This document shows, in pieces, positions 7,230 to 15,579 of a DNA stretch of 17,696 nucleotides. A model generated the notes under the pieces. The model had not been told where the DNA came from, did not search any database, and saw nothing but the letters and a program-made list of their open reading frames with translations. The position numbers and the translations under genes are program-made. Source of the stretch: CAZBWE01 sp964495465 (GTDB lineage: Bacteria; Planctomycetota; Phycisphaerae; Sedimentisphaerales; Anaerobacaceae); contig CAZBWE010000048.1 of the NCBI GenBank assembly GCA_964495465.1, forward strand, positions 1 through 17,696, in the 5' to 3' direction. How positions within the stretch are numbered: the stretch's first letter is position 1; every line of letters begins with the position of its first letter.

Positions 7230-8969
7230 ATGAACGGTCGTGAAGTGAGTGTCGCATTTTTCATTTTTCTGCTGCTGTCAACTATTATCCTGCTTCAAAT
7301 TTTTTCGATGGTTCAATCCGACCGCCTTTACGAAAGTCTCAATCGGCTCGATGAAATTTTCGAAAGCAGTAACGCAATTGAGGCAAATAAAAGCAGGTCC
7401 CGGATTCCAAACCCGGTCGAAGAATATCAGGGCGACGAGGGAGACTGGCTGGTATGGGGATTTCGCGTCGAACCAAAAACACTAAACCAGATTAACGTTG
7501 ACGGAGATATTTACTCAAGATGGATTACAACTCCACAGATTTTTGAGCCCTTGATGGTTTACGATTTCGATAATGTGACACTCAAACCTCTGCTGGCGGA
7601 AAGCTTTGATATTTCGGATGATGGTCTTGAGATTACATTTCGGCTGAGGGACAACATCCACTTTTCAGATGGAGTGCCCGTTACCGCTGATGACGTAATA
7701 TTCACTTATGAAACAATCATTAATATGAAGGTTGATGCAGCAGATATTGCCAATATGTTTGTGGATGTTGACAAGCCCGTTAAGATTAATGAGCACGAAG
7801 TGAAGTTTATTATGAAGAGACCTTATTTTAAGGCACTTGAGATTTTGTCGTTCTGGGATATCGGTATATATCCCAAACATATATATAAATTCGAAGATGA
7901 ACAGCAATTCAATAAGCGGATATCCAATCCGGTAGGCAGCGGGCCTTATATGTTCGAGAAATGGGATGTAGGTCAGCAGATTGTTCTGCGGCGTAATGAG
8001 AACTACTGGGGTCCCAAGCCGAAGCTGAAGAAAGTCATCTATAAATTCATTTCGAATCCGGCTGCGGCTGTCCAGGCCCTGCGTTCACATGAAGTTGACA
8101 TTATTATTCCCGAGCCGGACCAGTTTTCAGACCTTGCCAACGATGCCCAGTTCAAAAAAGAATTTAACTGCATTTCATATTGGAATCCGGGAGCTCCGTT
8201 TTATTACATCGGCTGGAATCAGAGCACTCCATTTTTCAAAGATAAGCGTGTTCGTCTGGCAATGACGCATATTGTTAATAGAAAAGAGATAATATCGAAG
8301 CTTTTGAAGGGTCAAGGCGAGTCGATAACCGGGCCTTATTATATCAGAGGTCCTCAAAATGACCCTGATATCGCACCCTGGCCATACGATTTAGACAGGG
8401 CGAAACAATTGCTTGACGAAGCCAGCTGGGTTGACAGCGATGGCGACGGCCTGAGAGATAAGGATGGATTGGCTTTTCGATTTAAGTTTATGTATCCGAG
8501 CGGTTCTGCTCTCTATGAAAGACTTGCGAAACTGTTGAAGGATGAAGCAGAAAAAGCAGGGATTGAGATGGTTGCCGAGCCATACGAGTGGTCGGTTCTT
8601 TTACCTCTGTTAAGTGACAGAAAATTCGAGGCGATGGTTATGGGCTGGGGAGGCGACATAATCGAAGATAACTACTCCATATTTCATTCATCTCAAATCG
8701 GCAATCGTGGCTCAAATTACGTCGGCTTTGATAATGCTGATGCGGATAGACTGCTTGAAACAATAAGACACACAATGGACGAGCAGGAAAGAAACAGACT
8801 CTCCCACGAGCTTCACAGGATTCTCCATAAAGAACAGCCCTATACATTCCTTTTTGCCCGGCCGACCTTTCGTCTGGTTGATAAACGCTTCAAAAATGTT
8901 AAGATTCACAAATTAGGCCTTAATTATCTCGAATGGTATGTGCCAAGGGAAGAGCAAAGATACAAATAA
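7230..8969 (+). CDS. membrane-anchored family-5 substrate-binding protein (paralogue 1)
   Basis: This is the solute-capturing part of a peptide/oligosaccharide-type ABC importer (SBP_bac_5, DppA/OppA class). Of 579 residues, about 7-28 form a hydrophobic helix with no lipobox Cys and no convincing cleavage site, so the protein is probably tethered by this helix. A polar, partly coiled stretch (29-70) follows, then the binding domain (about 72-570). Family features are the 'LAESFDISDDGLEITFRLRD' stretch, FSDGVPVTADDVIFTYE, NPVGSGPYMFEKW and RRNENYWG. Residues 402-413 (DSDGDGLRDKDG) form an Asp-rich loop able to bind calcium, common in this family. A perfect GGAGGT lies four bases before the ATG. 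It is followed 44 bases later by a close paralogue and then by the permease genes. The substrate cannot be read from sequence. Confidence 0.92.
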   Translation: MNGREVSVAFFIFLLLSTIILLQIFSMVQSDRLYESLNRLDEIFESSNAIEANKSRSRIPNPVEEYQGDEGDWLVWGFRVEPKTLNQINVDGDIYSRWITTPQIFEPLMVYDFDNVTLKPLLAESFDISDDGLEITFRLRDNIHFSDGVPVTADDVIFTYETIINMKVDAADIANMFVDVDKPVKINEHEVKFIMKRPYFKALEILSFWDIGIYPKHIYKFEDEQQFNKRISNPVGSGPYMFEKWDVGQQIVLRRNENYWGPKPKLKKVIYKFISNPAAAVQALRSHEVDIIIPEPDQFSDLANDAQFKKEFNCISYWNPGAPFYYIGWNQSTPFFKDKRVRLAMTHIVNRKEIISKLLKGQGESITGPYYIRGPQNDPDIAPWPYDLDRAKQLLDEASWVDSDGDGLRDKDGLAFRFKFMYPSGSALYERLAKLLKDEAEKAGIEMVAEPYEWSVLLPLLSDRKFEAMVMGWGGDIIEDNYSIFHSSQIGNRGSNYVGFDNADADRLLETIRHTMDEQERNRLSHELHRILHKEQPYTFLFARPTFRLVDKRFKNVKIHKLGLNYLEWYVPREEQRYK

Positions 8970-9013
8970 AGAGACAGAGAACGAAAAATGAATAAAGAGT
9001 CAGGAGCTATATT

Positions 9014-10759
9014 ATGAACGGCCATTCAGGATTGTTTACGTTTTTTCTCTTTTTGCTTTTGGCCTGTGTAATACTGCTGCAGGTTTTGTCTATGGTGCAG
9101 GCAGACAGGTTATATGAGCGTCTCAATCTCCTTATAGAAAGGTGGCAAACATCAGGCCTTTTGAGGACCGCCGGCGAAAAAGAAAGCTCTGCTGATTTGC
9201 AAGGCGAAGAATACCCCGGCGATGAAGGGGACTGGCTCATCTGGAGATTAGATGCAGAGCCAGCCACTTTAAATATGATACATACTTCATCGGGTATGTA
9301 TACCAACTATATCGTCCACGGGAATATTTTTGAAGGGCTATTGGATTATGACCCGGATGCATTTGAGCTTCGACCATTTCTAGCGGAAAGTTATGAAGTT
9401 TCGGATGACGGGCTTGAGATTTACTTTCGCATTAGGGACAATGTGCATTTTTCCGATGGGCATCCGATTACGGCTGACGACGTCATCTTTACCTATGAAA
9501 CCATAAAGAATCCCAGAGTTGATGCTGCAAGTACCGCCAATTATTACAAGGATGTTGAGCGAGTTGTTAAAATCAGCGACCTCGAAGTAAAATTTATTAT
9601 GAAAAAGGTGTATTTTAAATCTCTTGAATTTGTGTGCTTGCGCGATGCAGGGATACTTCCGAAGCATATCTATGAATTTGATGACCCCGAAGAATTCAAT
9701 AAGCGGGTATCCAATCCGGTTGGTAGTGGGCCTTATGTCTTTGAGAAATGGGACGTCGGCAGAGAATTGGTCTTACGGCGTAATGAAAACTACTGGGGTC
9801 GAAAGCCGAAGTTGAAAAAAATTGTCTATAAATTCATCACCAACGACACAGCAGCAGTTCAATCATTGAGGTCTGGACAGATTGATTATATGCGGCCCTT
9901 ACCAGAGCAATTTGCGCAATTATCCGGGGATAAAGAATTTACGAAGGACATCCGGTGTCTATCGTACTGGCATCCCGGTGTGGGATATTTTTGGATGGGC
10001 TGGAATCAGGACAGACCGTTTTTTAAAGACCGGCGAGTTCGCCTGGCTATGACGCACCTCGTGAACAGGGAAACAATATGTAAATACCTTTTAAAGGTGC
10101 CGGAAGCAAAGATACCGACCGGCCCCTTTTACATATTCGGTCCCCAGAACGACCCGAATATAAAGCCCTGGCCATATGAACCCGAAAAGGCCAAGGAACT
10201 ACTTGACGAAGCCGGCTGGGTCGATACGAATGGAGATGGAATACGCGACAAAAACGGCCTGCCGTTCAGATTCAGATATATGATTGGAAGCGGTATTCCG
10301 CTGCATGAACAGATTGCAAAATTACTAAAGGACGAAGCAGCAAAGGTTGGTATCGATGTCATACCAGACCCTTTTGAATGGTCAGTCTTTATTCAACGGG
10401 TTCAGGACCGGGAATTTGACGCAGTGAATATGGCGTGGGGAGGTGGATTGGCGGGAGACCCTTATCAAGTATGGCACTCCTCGCAAATTGGAAACAGAGG
10501 TTCCAATTACGTCGGCTTTAACAATCCGAAAGCTGATGCGATAATTGAAGAGGCCCGGCAGACTCTGGATCCAGACAAGCGAAACAAACTCTACCATCAG
10601 TTTCATCGAATAATACATGAGGAACAGCCCTACACGTTTGTATATACCCGGCCGGAGCAGCGCTTTCTGGATAAGCGCTTCGAAAATATGATAATTCATA
10701 AACTTGGACTCGATGAGCATGAGTGGTATGTTCCGAAAGAAAAACAAAAATATAAATAA
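9014..10759 (+). CDS. membrane-anchored family-5 substrate-binding protein (paralogue 2)
   Basis: A 581-residue tandem paralogue of the gene before it, sharing long identical blocks such as SQIGNRGSNYVGF, LRRNENYWG and FNKR-SNPVGSGPY, and the same ending pattern (EWYVP, then a basic YK end). The N-terminus repeats the plan: an uncleaved-looking hydrophobic helix (about 7-28), the shared 'SMVQADRLYERLN' juxtamembrane stretch, then the family-5 domain. The calcium-type loop is DTNGDGIRDKNG (404-415). The copies differ most in the linker (about 45-65) and in the central region that would face the ligand (for example GYFWMGWNQ against FYYIGWNQ), which hints at different substrates for one transporter. 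AGGAG lies about seven bases before the ATG. Permease B starts 35 bases after the stop. Confidence 0.92.
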   Translation: MNGHSGLFTFFLFLLLACVILLQVLSMVQADRLYERLNLLIERWQTSGLLRTAGEKESSADLQGEEYPGDEGDWLIWRLDAEPATLNMIHTSSGMYTNYIVHGNIFEGLLDYDPDAFELRPFLAESYEVSDDGLEIYFRIRDNVHFSDGHPITADDVIFTYETIKNPRVDAASTANYYKDVERVVKISDLEVKFIMKKVYFKSLEFVCLRDAGILPKHIYEFDDPEEFNKRVSNPVGSGPYVFEKWDVGRELVLRRNENYWGRKPKLKKIVYKFITNDTAAVQSLRSGQIDYMRPLPEQFAQLSGDKEFTKDIRCLSYWHPGVGYFWMGWNQDRPFFKDRRVRLAMTHLVNRETICKYLLKVPEAKIPTGPFYIFGPQNDPNIKPWPYEPEKAKELLDEAGWVDTNGDGIRDKNGLPFRFRYMIGSGIPLHEQIAKLLKDEAAKVGIDVIPDPFEWSVFIQRVQDREFDAVNMAWGGGLAGDPYQVWHSSQIGNRGSNYVGFNNPKADAIIEEARQTLDPDKRNKLYHQFHRIIHEEQPYTFVYTRPEQRFLDKRFENMIIHKLGLDEHEWYVPKEKQKYK

Positions 10760-10777
10760 GTTCATAGTTCATAGAAC
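10760..10777. repeat. short GTTCATA direct repeat with small hairpin
   Basis: GTTCATA occurs twice in a row (10760-10773), followed by GAAC, so GTTC(10767-10770)/GAAC(10774-10777) can pair around ATA. It lies between binding protein 2 and permease B. It is too weak to be a terminator and may be a local duplication. Confidence 0.3.
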
Positions 10778-10794
10778 ATTTTGAAGATTTTGAG

Positions 10795-11793
10795 ATGACT
10801 ACGTATATCGTCAGACGATTGTTGTTGATGATTCCAACTCTGTTTGGGATAACCGTGATGGTTTTCGCCATCAGCCGGGCTGCACCCGGCGACCCGGTGA
10901 GTTTGAGTATGGGACCGGGCGGGCAAATGGACGCTGAGCGGGCAGTAAATGTTCGTGAGACACGGATGAAACTATACGGGCTGGATAAGCCGATTCACGT
11001 CCAATACGCTAACTGGCTTCGGCGGGTCGTCCGGCTCGATTTCGGGGATTCAATTAAGCACCATCGTCCGGTTAGTGAGCTAATCAAAGAAAAACTCCCA
11101 ATTACGCTGATATTAAATATCATTGCCTTTGTGATTATCTACGCGGTGTCGCTGCCGTTAGGTGTCCTGACAGCGGTGCAGCACAGGCAGTTTTTCGACC
11201 GAGTCAGCTCAATAGTCCTGTTCATGCTCTGGTCGTTACCGGTTATGTGGATCGGCCAGATGCTAATAGGCTATTTCTGTGGGCCAACATTTAAAAGCTG
11301 GTTTCCACCCGCGGGACTCAGCAGCAATTATGCAGACCAGTTGCCATTTTTCCCCTGGCTGGCCGATAGATTGTGGCATCTGGTTCTGCCGGTGCTTTGC
11401 CTGACCTATACCGGATTCGCATATCTTACTAAACAGGTTAGAGCAGGAATGCTGGATAACCTCCGAGCTGATTACGTCCGGACCGCGCGGGCAAAAGGCC
11501 TATCGAACATAGTCGTAATATTCAGACACGCTTTTCGCAACAGCATAATTCCAGTGATTACGATTATGGCTACGCTGCTGCCTGCGATGCTCGGCGGGTC
11601 GGTAATTATCGAAAGGATATTCAGTATTCCCGGTATGGGACTATTAGCATTCGAGGCAGTTACGACGCGTGACTACAACGTGGTTATGGCGGTTGCGACT
11701 ATCGGTGGAGTATTGAATTTATTCGGTCTTTTACTTGCCGATATCGCCTATGCCGTCGCTGACCCACGGATAAGCTTTGAAAACGCAGTGTAA
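10795..11793 (+). CDS. ABC importer permease, DppB/OppB type
   Basis: One of the two inner-membrane channel subunits of the peptide-type importer. The 332 residues match the family length. The N-terminus YIVRRLLLMIPTLFGITVMVF with the following RAAPGDP (28-34) is typical of OppB-type permeases. About six membrane segments are visible (near 10-27, 103-127, 139-160, 197-211, 253-273 and 296-320). The cytoplasmic EAA loop that contacts the ATPases is YVRTARAKGLSNIVVIFRHA (227-246), with the conserved A and G. Its ribosome-binding site is weak (GAAG), which fits translation coupled to upstream genes. Permease C starts six bases after its stop. Since the substrate is unknown, I do not assign dpp or opp as a gene name. 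Confidence 0.95.
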   Translation: MTTYIVRRLLLMIPTLFGITVMVFAISRAAPGDPVSLSMGPGGQMDAERAVNVRETRMKLYGLDKPIHVQYANWLRRVVRLDFGDSIKHHRPVSELIKEKLPITLILNIIAFVIIYAVSLPLGVLTAVQHRQFFDRVSSIVLFMLWSLPVMWIGQMLIGYFCGPTFKSWFPPAGLSSNYADQLPFFPWLADRLWHLVLPVLCLTYTGFAYLTKQVRAGMLDNLRADYVRTARAKGLSNIVVIFRHAFRNSIIPVITIMATLLPAMLGGSVIIERIFSIPGMGLLAFEAVTTRDYNVVMAVATIGGVLNLFGLLLADIAYAVADPRISFENAV

Positions 11794-11799
11794 GAAATT

Positions 11800-12999
11800 A
11801 TGAGCAAGCAATCGCAAGAGAAATCGAAATGGGGAACATCCTACGGCGAGCTGGTCTGGCGGGAGTTCTCCAAAAGCTGGCTCGCCAGATTCTGTCTGGG
11901 CTTTATTTTTTTCCTGTTTGCAGTCGCAGTATTTGCGCCTTTTCTTGCCAATGACAAACCATTCGCAATTCGTATCGATGAACAATTACATTTCCCTATT
12001 TTCAGAAATCTCAAAGTGAGTGATTATTGCATTTTCCTCGCCGCAATCTTCGGGTATTTGCAGGTGCTGTTAATCAGACGCAATCATAAACGGGTTGACC
12101 CCTCTATTCGGCCGGCGATACTGTGGCGTCAGATATGTATAAACAGCTCGATAGTCGTTATAGGAACCATATTGATTCTGATTTTCGTCCCGCGACGGCT
12201 CGACGCTACCGACTATAAAGCCCTTATAGCTTCAGGCAAAGCAACAAACGCTGTTTTTGCTCCAATACCTTACGGCTATGACCGAACGAACCTGAAGCTG
12301 CGCGAGCAGCCGCCCAGCCGACAGCACTGGCTTGGGACCGACGATGTCGGAGCGGATGTTCTATGCAGGTTGCTTCACGGTAGCAGAATATCTCTTTCAG
12401 TGGGATTTGTGGCGGTTGGCATATCCGCTGTCATAGGCGTAATAGCCGGAGCAATTCTGGGATATTTCGGGGGTAAGGTGGATTTCATCGGGATGCGTGT
12501 AGTCGAGATAATGATGGCGATACCTGTGTTCTTTCTCATCATCACTATTGTAGCGTTTTTCCCGCGGTCCCTGTTAAACATTATGATAATCATCGGTATT
12601 ACAAGCTGGACAAGTTACGCCCGTTTTATCCGGGCTGAATTTTTCAAGCTGCGAAAACAGGATTTCGTCCAGGCGGCTATATCGCTTGGATTGCCTTTGC
12701 GTAGTATTCTCTTTAGGCATATGCTGCCAAACGGCATAGCTCCGGTGCTGGTTAATGTAACATTTGGTATTGCCGGGGCAATATTCATTGAGGCAGCTCT
12801 CAGTTTCCTCGGGTTCGGCGTCGCTCCGCCAACGCCAAGCTGGGGACAAATGCTCAGCCTAGGCGTCAGCACAACAGGAAGATTCCTCTGGTGGCTGTCT
12901 CTCTTTCCGGGCCTTGCAATATTTCTTACAGTGCTTGCATATAACCTGGTCGGAGAGTCGCTGAGGGATGCAATTGACCCGAAACTAAGGATTCAATAA
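11800..12999 (+). CDS. ABC importer permease, DppC/OppC type, with enlarged N-terminus
   Basis: The second channel subunit. The C-terminal two thirds are ordinary for the family: HWLGTDDVGADVLCRLLHG (176-194) before the second core helix, the EAA loop DFVQAAISLGLPLRSILFRH (288-307), and EAALSFLGFGVAPPTPSWG (331-349) near the end. At 399 residues it is about 100 longer than typical (near 290-310). The extra length lies between the first helix (about 29-50) and the HWLGTDD motif, and holds two more hydrophobic segments (about 74-92 and 113-130) plus a roughly 45-residue loop. Gene spacing to permease B is six bases with no strong ribosome-binding site, so coupled translation is likely. The enlarged region might contact the anchored binding proteins; that is inference. 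Confidence 0.94.
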   Translation: MSKQSQEKSKWGTSYGELVWREFSKSWLARFCLGFIFFLFAVAVFAPFLANDKPFAIRIDEQLHFPIFRNLKVSDYCIFLAAIFGYLQVLLIRRNHKRVDPSIRPAILWRQICINSSIVVIGTILILIFVPRRLDATDYKALIASGKATNAVFAPIPYGYDRTNLKLREQPPSRQHWLGTDDVGADVLCRLLHGSRISLSVGFVAVGISAVIGVIAGAILGYFGGKVDFIGMRVVEIMMAIPVFFLIITIVAFFPRSLLNIMIIIGITSWTSYARFIRAEFFKLRKQDFVQAAISLGLPLRSILFRHMLPNGIAPVLVNVTFGIAGAIFIEAALSFLGFGVAPPTPSWGQMLSLGVSTTGRFLWWLSLFPGLAIFLTVLAYNLVGESLRDAIDPKLRIQ

Positions 13000-13036
13000 G
13001 AAATAATATTTATTACCTGAACAGCTACAGGAATCA

Positions 13037-14029
13037 ATGGATAACAACGAGACATTATTATCGGTAAAAGACCTTTCGACATATTTCTTCACTGAAAAAA
13101 ACGTTATAAAAGCGGTGCAGAACGTGAGCTTTTCGATGGAGAAAGGCAGAACATTTGCCCTCGTAGGGGAAAGCGGTTGCGGCAAAAGCGTAACAGCACT
13201 ATCTATTATGCGGCTGGTTTCAGAGCCACAAGGCAAAATCGTCAGTGGAGAAATTATTTTTCAGGGAAACAACCTCCTGACCCTCAGCGAAAAACGAATG
13301 AGGAAGGTCCGAGGCAATGAAATAGCTATGATTTTCCAGGAGCCGATGACCAGTCTTAATCCGGTTTACACGGTAGGAAATCAGATAGCTGAAGCCATAA
13401 CGCTACACCAGAAAAAAGGAATAAGCGAGGCCTGGGCAGATGCAGTCGAAATGCTGAAGAAAGTCGGTATCTCCGACCCACAACAGCGTGCCCGCGAATA
13501 TCCTCATCAGATGTCAGGCGGGATGCAACAGCGGGTTATGATAGCAATGGCAATAAGCTGCCAACCTGGCTTATTGATAGCCGACGAACCTACAACAGCC
13601 CTGGATGTAACCCTTCAGGCGCAGATACTGGATTTATTAGATGAATTACAGAAACAAACAGGGATGAGTATTCTGCTGATAACTCATGATTTGGGCATTG
13701 TGGCACAGCGGGCTGAAGACGTAGCGGTAATGTACGCATCACGAATAGTGGAAGTGGCCGATACGCAGCGTCTTTTTAAAGAGCCCCTGCATCCATATAC
13801 TCAGGGCCTGTTAAAATCTTTACTCCGTCTGGGCTTTGAAGGCAAACGCCTGCATACAATCTCAGGTAACGTGCCGGACCCATTACACTTTCCAACAGGG
13901 TGCAAATTCCACCCTCGCTGCCAGACAGGTTGTAACGATAAAAAGTGCCAAAGTGCTGAACCGAAACTCAGAGAAGTCCAGCCGGGCCGTTCTGTTGCCT
14001 GCTGGTATGCGAAAGGATATCCACAATAG
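13037..14029 (+). CDS. ABC importer ATPase, DppD/OppD type
   Basis: One of two ATPases powering the importer. All motifs are intact in 330 residues: Walker A GESGCGKS (44-51), Q-loop Gln101 in MIFQEPMTSLNP, signature MSGGMQQ (159-165), Walker B LLIADEP with Glu184, and switch His217 in LLITHDLG. The C-terminal oligopeptide-type extension is present: LHPYTQGLL (251-259) and a cysteine set at 289, 295, 299, 304 and 322 in the GCKFHPRC...VACW block, a pattern of this subfamily that has been linked to iron-sulphur cluster binding. It starts 37 bases after permease C, with CAGGAA a few bases before the ATG, and the F-type ATPase follows after nine bases. Confidence 0.96.
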   Translation: MDNNETLLSVKDLSTYFFTEKNVIKAVQNVSFSMEKGRTFALVGESGCGKSVTALSIMRLVSEPQGKIVSGEIIFQGNNLLTLSEKRMRKVRGNEIAMIFQEPMTSLNPVYTVGNQIAEAITLHQKKGISEAWADAVEMLKKVGISDPQQRAREYPHQMSGGMQQRVMIAMAISCQPGLLIADEPTTALDVTLQAQILDLLDELQKQTGMSILLITHDLGIVAQRAEDVAVMYASRIVEVADTQRLFKEPLHPYTQGLLKSLLRLGFEGKRLHTISGNVPDPLHFPTGCKFHPRCQTGCNDKKCQSAEPKLREVQPGRSVACWYAKGYPQ

Positions 14030-14038
14030 AAAATAGAT

Positions 14039-15019
14039 ATGGCGAATAAAAATGGACATCTGCTGAGAGTCGAAGATTTAAAGACCTATTTTCCTGTAAA
14101 AAAAGGTCTTCTCCAACGAACCGTCGGCTATGTGAAAGCAGTCGATGGTGTAAGCTTCGAAATCAGGAAAGGCCAGACGCTGGGCCTGGTAGGCGAGAGT
14201 GGCTGCGGTAAGACAACCGTTGCACGCAGCATAATTCGACTAATACCGGCTACATCGGGAGAGATTCTATTTGAGCAAACGGATGTTTTGGCGGTTGATA
14301 AGGCCGAGCTGCAAAAGCTCCGCAGGCAGATTAGTCTCATCTTTCAGGACCCATACGGTTCATTAAACCCAAGATTGACTGTTGGCAATGCCATAGGTGA
14401 GCCGTTGAAGACTCACAAAGGTATAACCGGCAGCAAGCTGACCGACCGGACTGCAATGTTGCTTTCAAGGGTTGGATTGTCACCAGAATATATGAACCGT
14501 TATCCACACGAGTTCTCAGGCGGTCAGCGGCAGCGAATCGGAGTGGCGAGAGCACTGGCACTGGAGCCGAAACTGGTTATTTGCGACGAGCCGGTCAGCG
14601 CCCTTGATGTCTCAATTCAATCGCAGATATTAAATCTGCTAAAAGACTTACAGGAGGAATTTGGACTGACGTATTTATTCATCGCACATGATTTGGCCGT
14701 AGTTAAATTTATCTGTGATATTGTAGCAGTAATGTATATGGGCAAAATCGTAGAACGAGCTTCTGCAGAAGAGCTCTATCGAAACCCTCTACACCCCTAC
14801 ACGCGTGCCCTTTTTTCGGCAATCCCGCAGATTGAGCATTCACAACGAAGCCACAGAACTACGTTAGCCGGTGAAGTCCCCAGTGCCCTGAATCCACCGG
14901 CTGGCTGCCCTTTTCATTCGCGATGCCCTGTAGCCGGTGATAATTGTCTAAAACAAATGCCGGCCCTTAAGGAAAAAAACGGCAAAAAGGAGCATTTAGT
15001 CGCCTGCTGGAAGTGCTAA
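14039..15019 (+). CDS. ABC importer ATPase, DppF/OppF type
   Basis: Partner ATPase of the D-type subunit, 326 residues. Motifs are Walker A GESGCGKT (52-59), Gln103 in IFQDPYGSLNP, signature FSGGQRQR (159-166), Walker B LVICDEP with Glu184, and His217 in FIAHDLA. The sequence before Walker A (YFPVKKGLLQRTVGYVKAVDG) is characteristic of F-type rather than D-type subunits. The C-terminal LHPYTRALF (251-259) and cysteines 290, 296, 303 and 323 form the subfamily tail. Two different ATPases, two permeases and two binding proteins make the set complete. The start is nine bases after the D gene, and no good ribosome-binding site is visible, so translation is probably coupled to that gene. Confidence 0.96.
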   Translation: MANKNGHLLRVEDLKTYFPVKKGLLQRTVGYVKAVDGVSFEIRKGQTLGLVGESGCGKTTVARSIIRLIPATSGEILFEQTDVLAVDKAELQKLRRQISLIFQDPYGSLNPRLTVGNAIGEPLKTHKGITGSKLTDRTAMLLSRVGLSPEYMNRYPHEFSGGQRQRIGVARALALEPKLVICDEPVSALDVSIQSQILNLLKDLQEEFGLTYLFIAHDLAVVKFICDIVAVMYMGKIVERASAEELYRNPLHPYTRALFSAIPQIEHSQRSHRTTLAGEVPSALNPPAGCPFHSRCPVAGDNCLKQMPALKEKNGKKEHLVACWKC

Positions 15020-15134
15020 AAAAATTATTGATTAAATTCTAAAAACAGGTAAGAACTTGACTAAGACAGTAAAACTTAAGATAATTCAAGTAGAAAGGGC
15101 TCTTAATCGAGATTTCGGAAAAAGGCCGTTGGAT

Positions 15135-15497
15135 ATGAACGAAAAAGTTAGCGTGGAAATAACCAGTGAAGACAGTACCGCGGTAGTAACCTTCAAGACC
15201 GCTTCGATAAGCGATACGAACGAAATAGCCGCAATCTCTGAGCAAATAAAGGAATTTATTGATAACAAGCACCCAAAAAGACTAATTTTTGACTTTGGGG
15301 AAGTGAAATTTTTCTCCTCCTTAGTGCTGGGATTGCTTTTGGAGATGCGTGCTAAACTACAGCCGCAAAATGGTGAAGTCATAATCAGCCGGATAAATCC
15401 ACAACTGCACAGGGTTTTTAAAATAACGAATCTTGACAAGGTATTCAGATTTTTCCCGGATAAAGAAAGCGCCGTCAAGGCCGCAAATGACGGTTAA
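15135..15497 (+). CDS. single-domain STAS protein (anti-sigma-factor antagonist-like)
   Basis: A stand-alone STAS domain of about 120 residues, the fold of SpoIIAA/RsbV anti-anti-sigma factors. The central block RLIFDFGEVKFFSSLVLGLLLEM (49-71) fits the family's beta-strand plus helix that holds the phospho-serine. Aligned by eye with B. subtilis SpoIIAA, Ser62 matches phosphorylated Ser58, but the usual DSxG reads SSLV. HRVFKITNLDKVFRFFPD (92-109) is the typical C-terminal STAS block. I chose the ATG at 15135, with AAAGG nine bases upstream. An in-frame TTG at 15057 with AGGTAAG nearby would add 26 residues that do not look like STAS. It lies after the ATPases and before the ACT gene. Its partner kinase or anti-sigma factor is not in the window. 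Confidence 0.78.
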   Translation: MNEKVSVEITSEDSTAVVTFKTASISDTNEIAAISEQIKEFIDNKHPKRLIFDFGEVKFFSSLVLGLLLEMRAKLQPQNGEVIISRINPQLHRVFKITNLDKVFRFFPDKESAVKAANDG

Positions 15498-15579
15498 ATC
15501 CAACATGGGAGATATTATTTAGATTTATCCCGAACAGGTTTGAGGGAGATGGAATAGATACAATTAGAAAGGCCAATTT

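Noticed and set aside
15057..15134. TTG start for the STAS protein, adding 26 residues
   Set aside because: AGGTAAG is nearby, but the added residues do not look like a STAS domain and ATG 15135 gives the usual single-domain length. It remains a possible alternative.
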